Below are positions 4,702 through 5,065 of a stretch of DNA of 5,065 bases, in pieces. Position numbers and translations under genes: made by a program. The first letter of the stretch is position 1. The number at the start of each line of letters is the position of its first letter. The notes under the pieces were generated by a model. It did not search any database. It was not told the DNA's origin and worked only from the letters and a program-made list of their open reading frames with translations. The stretch spans positions 1 through 5,065 of the forward strand of contig JAUWWX010000081.1 in NCBI GenBank assembly GCA_030616665.1. Reading direction: 5' to 3'. This DNA is from an archaeon (GTDB taxonomy: Archaea; Iainarchaeota; Iainarchaeia; Iainarchaeales; GCA-2688035).

Positions 4702-5065
4702 TTGTTTGACCTTCTCAAAAAAAAGCTCGGAAGTTTTACAAAAAAGGTAAAGGACAGGCTTGAGGAAAAAAGACCTGCCAAGCCAAAGGAAGAAGCTATT
4801 TCTGAAGAAAAACCCCTTCCAAAGCCAGAAAAGGCGGAAGAAACAATTGCGGAGAAAACCGAAGCTCTGGCAAAAGAAAAGGCAGAAGAGAAAACCGAAA
4901 CACTGGCAGAAGAAACCGTGCCAAAGCCAGAGAAAGCAGAAGAGGCCGTGGAAAAGCCCGAGGCAGCCGAAAAACCTGAAGCGCTGGCAGCAGAGCCTAA
5001 AGCCAAAGCACGCACAGCAGAAGAGGAGAAAAGGCGGCTTAGGCTAAAGGTTTCAGTCAAGGGCA
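4702..5065 (+). CDS. ftsY: Signal recognition particle receptor FtsY, N-terminal part only
   Basis: FtsY is the SRP receptor GTPase that docks ribosome-SRP complexes at the membrane. Only the first 121 codons are in the window; the NG GTPase domain lies beyond the right edge. The frame runs open from a TTG at 4702 to the end. TTG is the only plausible start, since an in-frame TGA lies at 4693 and no ATG follows, and GTGAG (4692-4696) is a weak ribosome binding site. The N terminus MFDLLKKKLGSFTKKVKDRL is an amphipathic basic helix typical of archaeal FtsY. Residues 21-106 are a Glu/Lys/Ala/Pro-rich spacer like the acidic A region, with repeats. EEEKRRLRLKVSVKG (107-121) looks like the start of the N domain. 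The call rests on this N terminus plus position after pfdA, as no GTPase motif is visible. Confidence 0.85.
   Translation, partial: MFDLLKKKLGSFTKKVKDRLEEKRPAKPKEEAISEEKPLPKPEKAEETIAEKTEALAKEKAEEKTETLAEETVPKPEKAEEAVEKPEAAEKPEALAAEPKAKARTAEEEKRRLRLKVSVKG
4819..4989 (+). repeat. Repeats in the ftsY charged spacer
   Basis: PKPEKAEE is encoded at 4819-4842 and 4921-4944, with a 102-base period; the four differences in 24 bases are all at third codon positions. A second element, EKTEALA / EKTETLA / EKPEALA, is encoded from 4852, 4888 and 4969. The pattern indicates in-frame expansion of a low-complexity linker, kept at the protein level. Confidence 0.75.

Noticed and set aside
4760..5047. Plus-strand frame of 95 codons rich in Lys/Gln/Arg
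   Set aside because: It is an out-of-frame reading of the ftsY spacer. The ftsY frame starts with a typical FtsY N terminus, follows pfdA directly and runs open to the window end.
4353..5060. Minus-strand open frame of 235 codons opposite pfdA and ftsY
   Set aside because: It mirrors the Glu/Lys/Ala-rich coding strand as Ser/Phe/Ala repeats; pfdA and ftsY explain the region.

Overview
The window looks archaeal. It carries a compact, all plus-strand run of archaeal/eukaryotic-type translation genes: RNase P protein Rnp4/Rpp21, ribosomal proteins eS19, eL39 and eL31, a PDCD5-family protein, aIF6, eL20 (L18a/LX), prefoldin alpha and FtsY. Bacteria lack eS19, eL39, eL31, aIF6 and archaeal prefoldin. 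The gene order eL39 - eL31 - aIF6 - eL20 - pfdA - ftsY is a well-known archaeal neighbourhood. Divergent sequences, lysine/glutamate-rich tails on several ribosomal proteins and very tight packing would suit an uncultivated, possibly DPANN-type archaeon. That placement is inference only.

Layout. Positions 1-1241 hold the 3' part of a large secreted GLUG-repeat protein, predicted to be a beta-helix surface protein, whose N terminus lies outside the window. A 55-base gap follows, with a small hairpin and an AT-rich TATA-like element. Positions 1297-1599 encode the RNase P zinc-ribbon subunit. A gap of about 107 bases (1600-1706) is the most structured non-coding stretch. It has a TATA-like TTTAAA, three oligo-T runs and a chain of short, competing hairpins, the last of which buries the Shine-Dalgarno sequence of rps19e in a GNRA-capped stem. 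From 1707 to the window end the genes are spaced by -26 to +62 bases and probably form one operon: rps19e, PDCD5-like, rpl39e, rpl31e, aIF6, rpl18a/LX, pfdA and ftsY (5' part only, TTG start).

Function. The genes link ribosome production (eS19, eL39, eL31, eL20), 60S-like subunit control (aIF6), tRNA 5' maturation (Rnp4), nascent-chain folding (prefoldin) and co-translational membrane targeting (FtsY). The GLUG gene differs in base use (rich in ACA, AAC and GGC codons rather than AAG, GAG and AGG) and is probably an unrelated neighbour.

I did not find a mobile element, CRISPR array, tRNA or rRNA gene, or a clearly new defence or metabolic system. The points most worth a second look are the rps19e leader structure, a decayed copy of the 3' end of rps19e next to the PDCD5 gene, and the shared K/E tails encoded by identical DNA words in rps19e and rpl31e.
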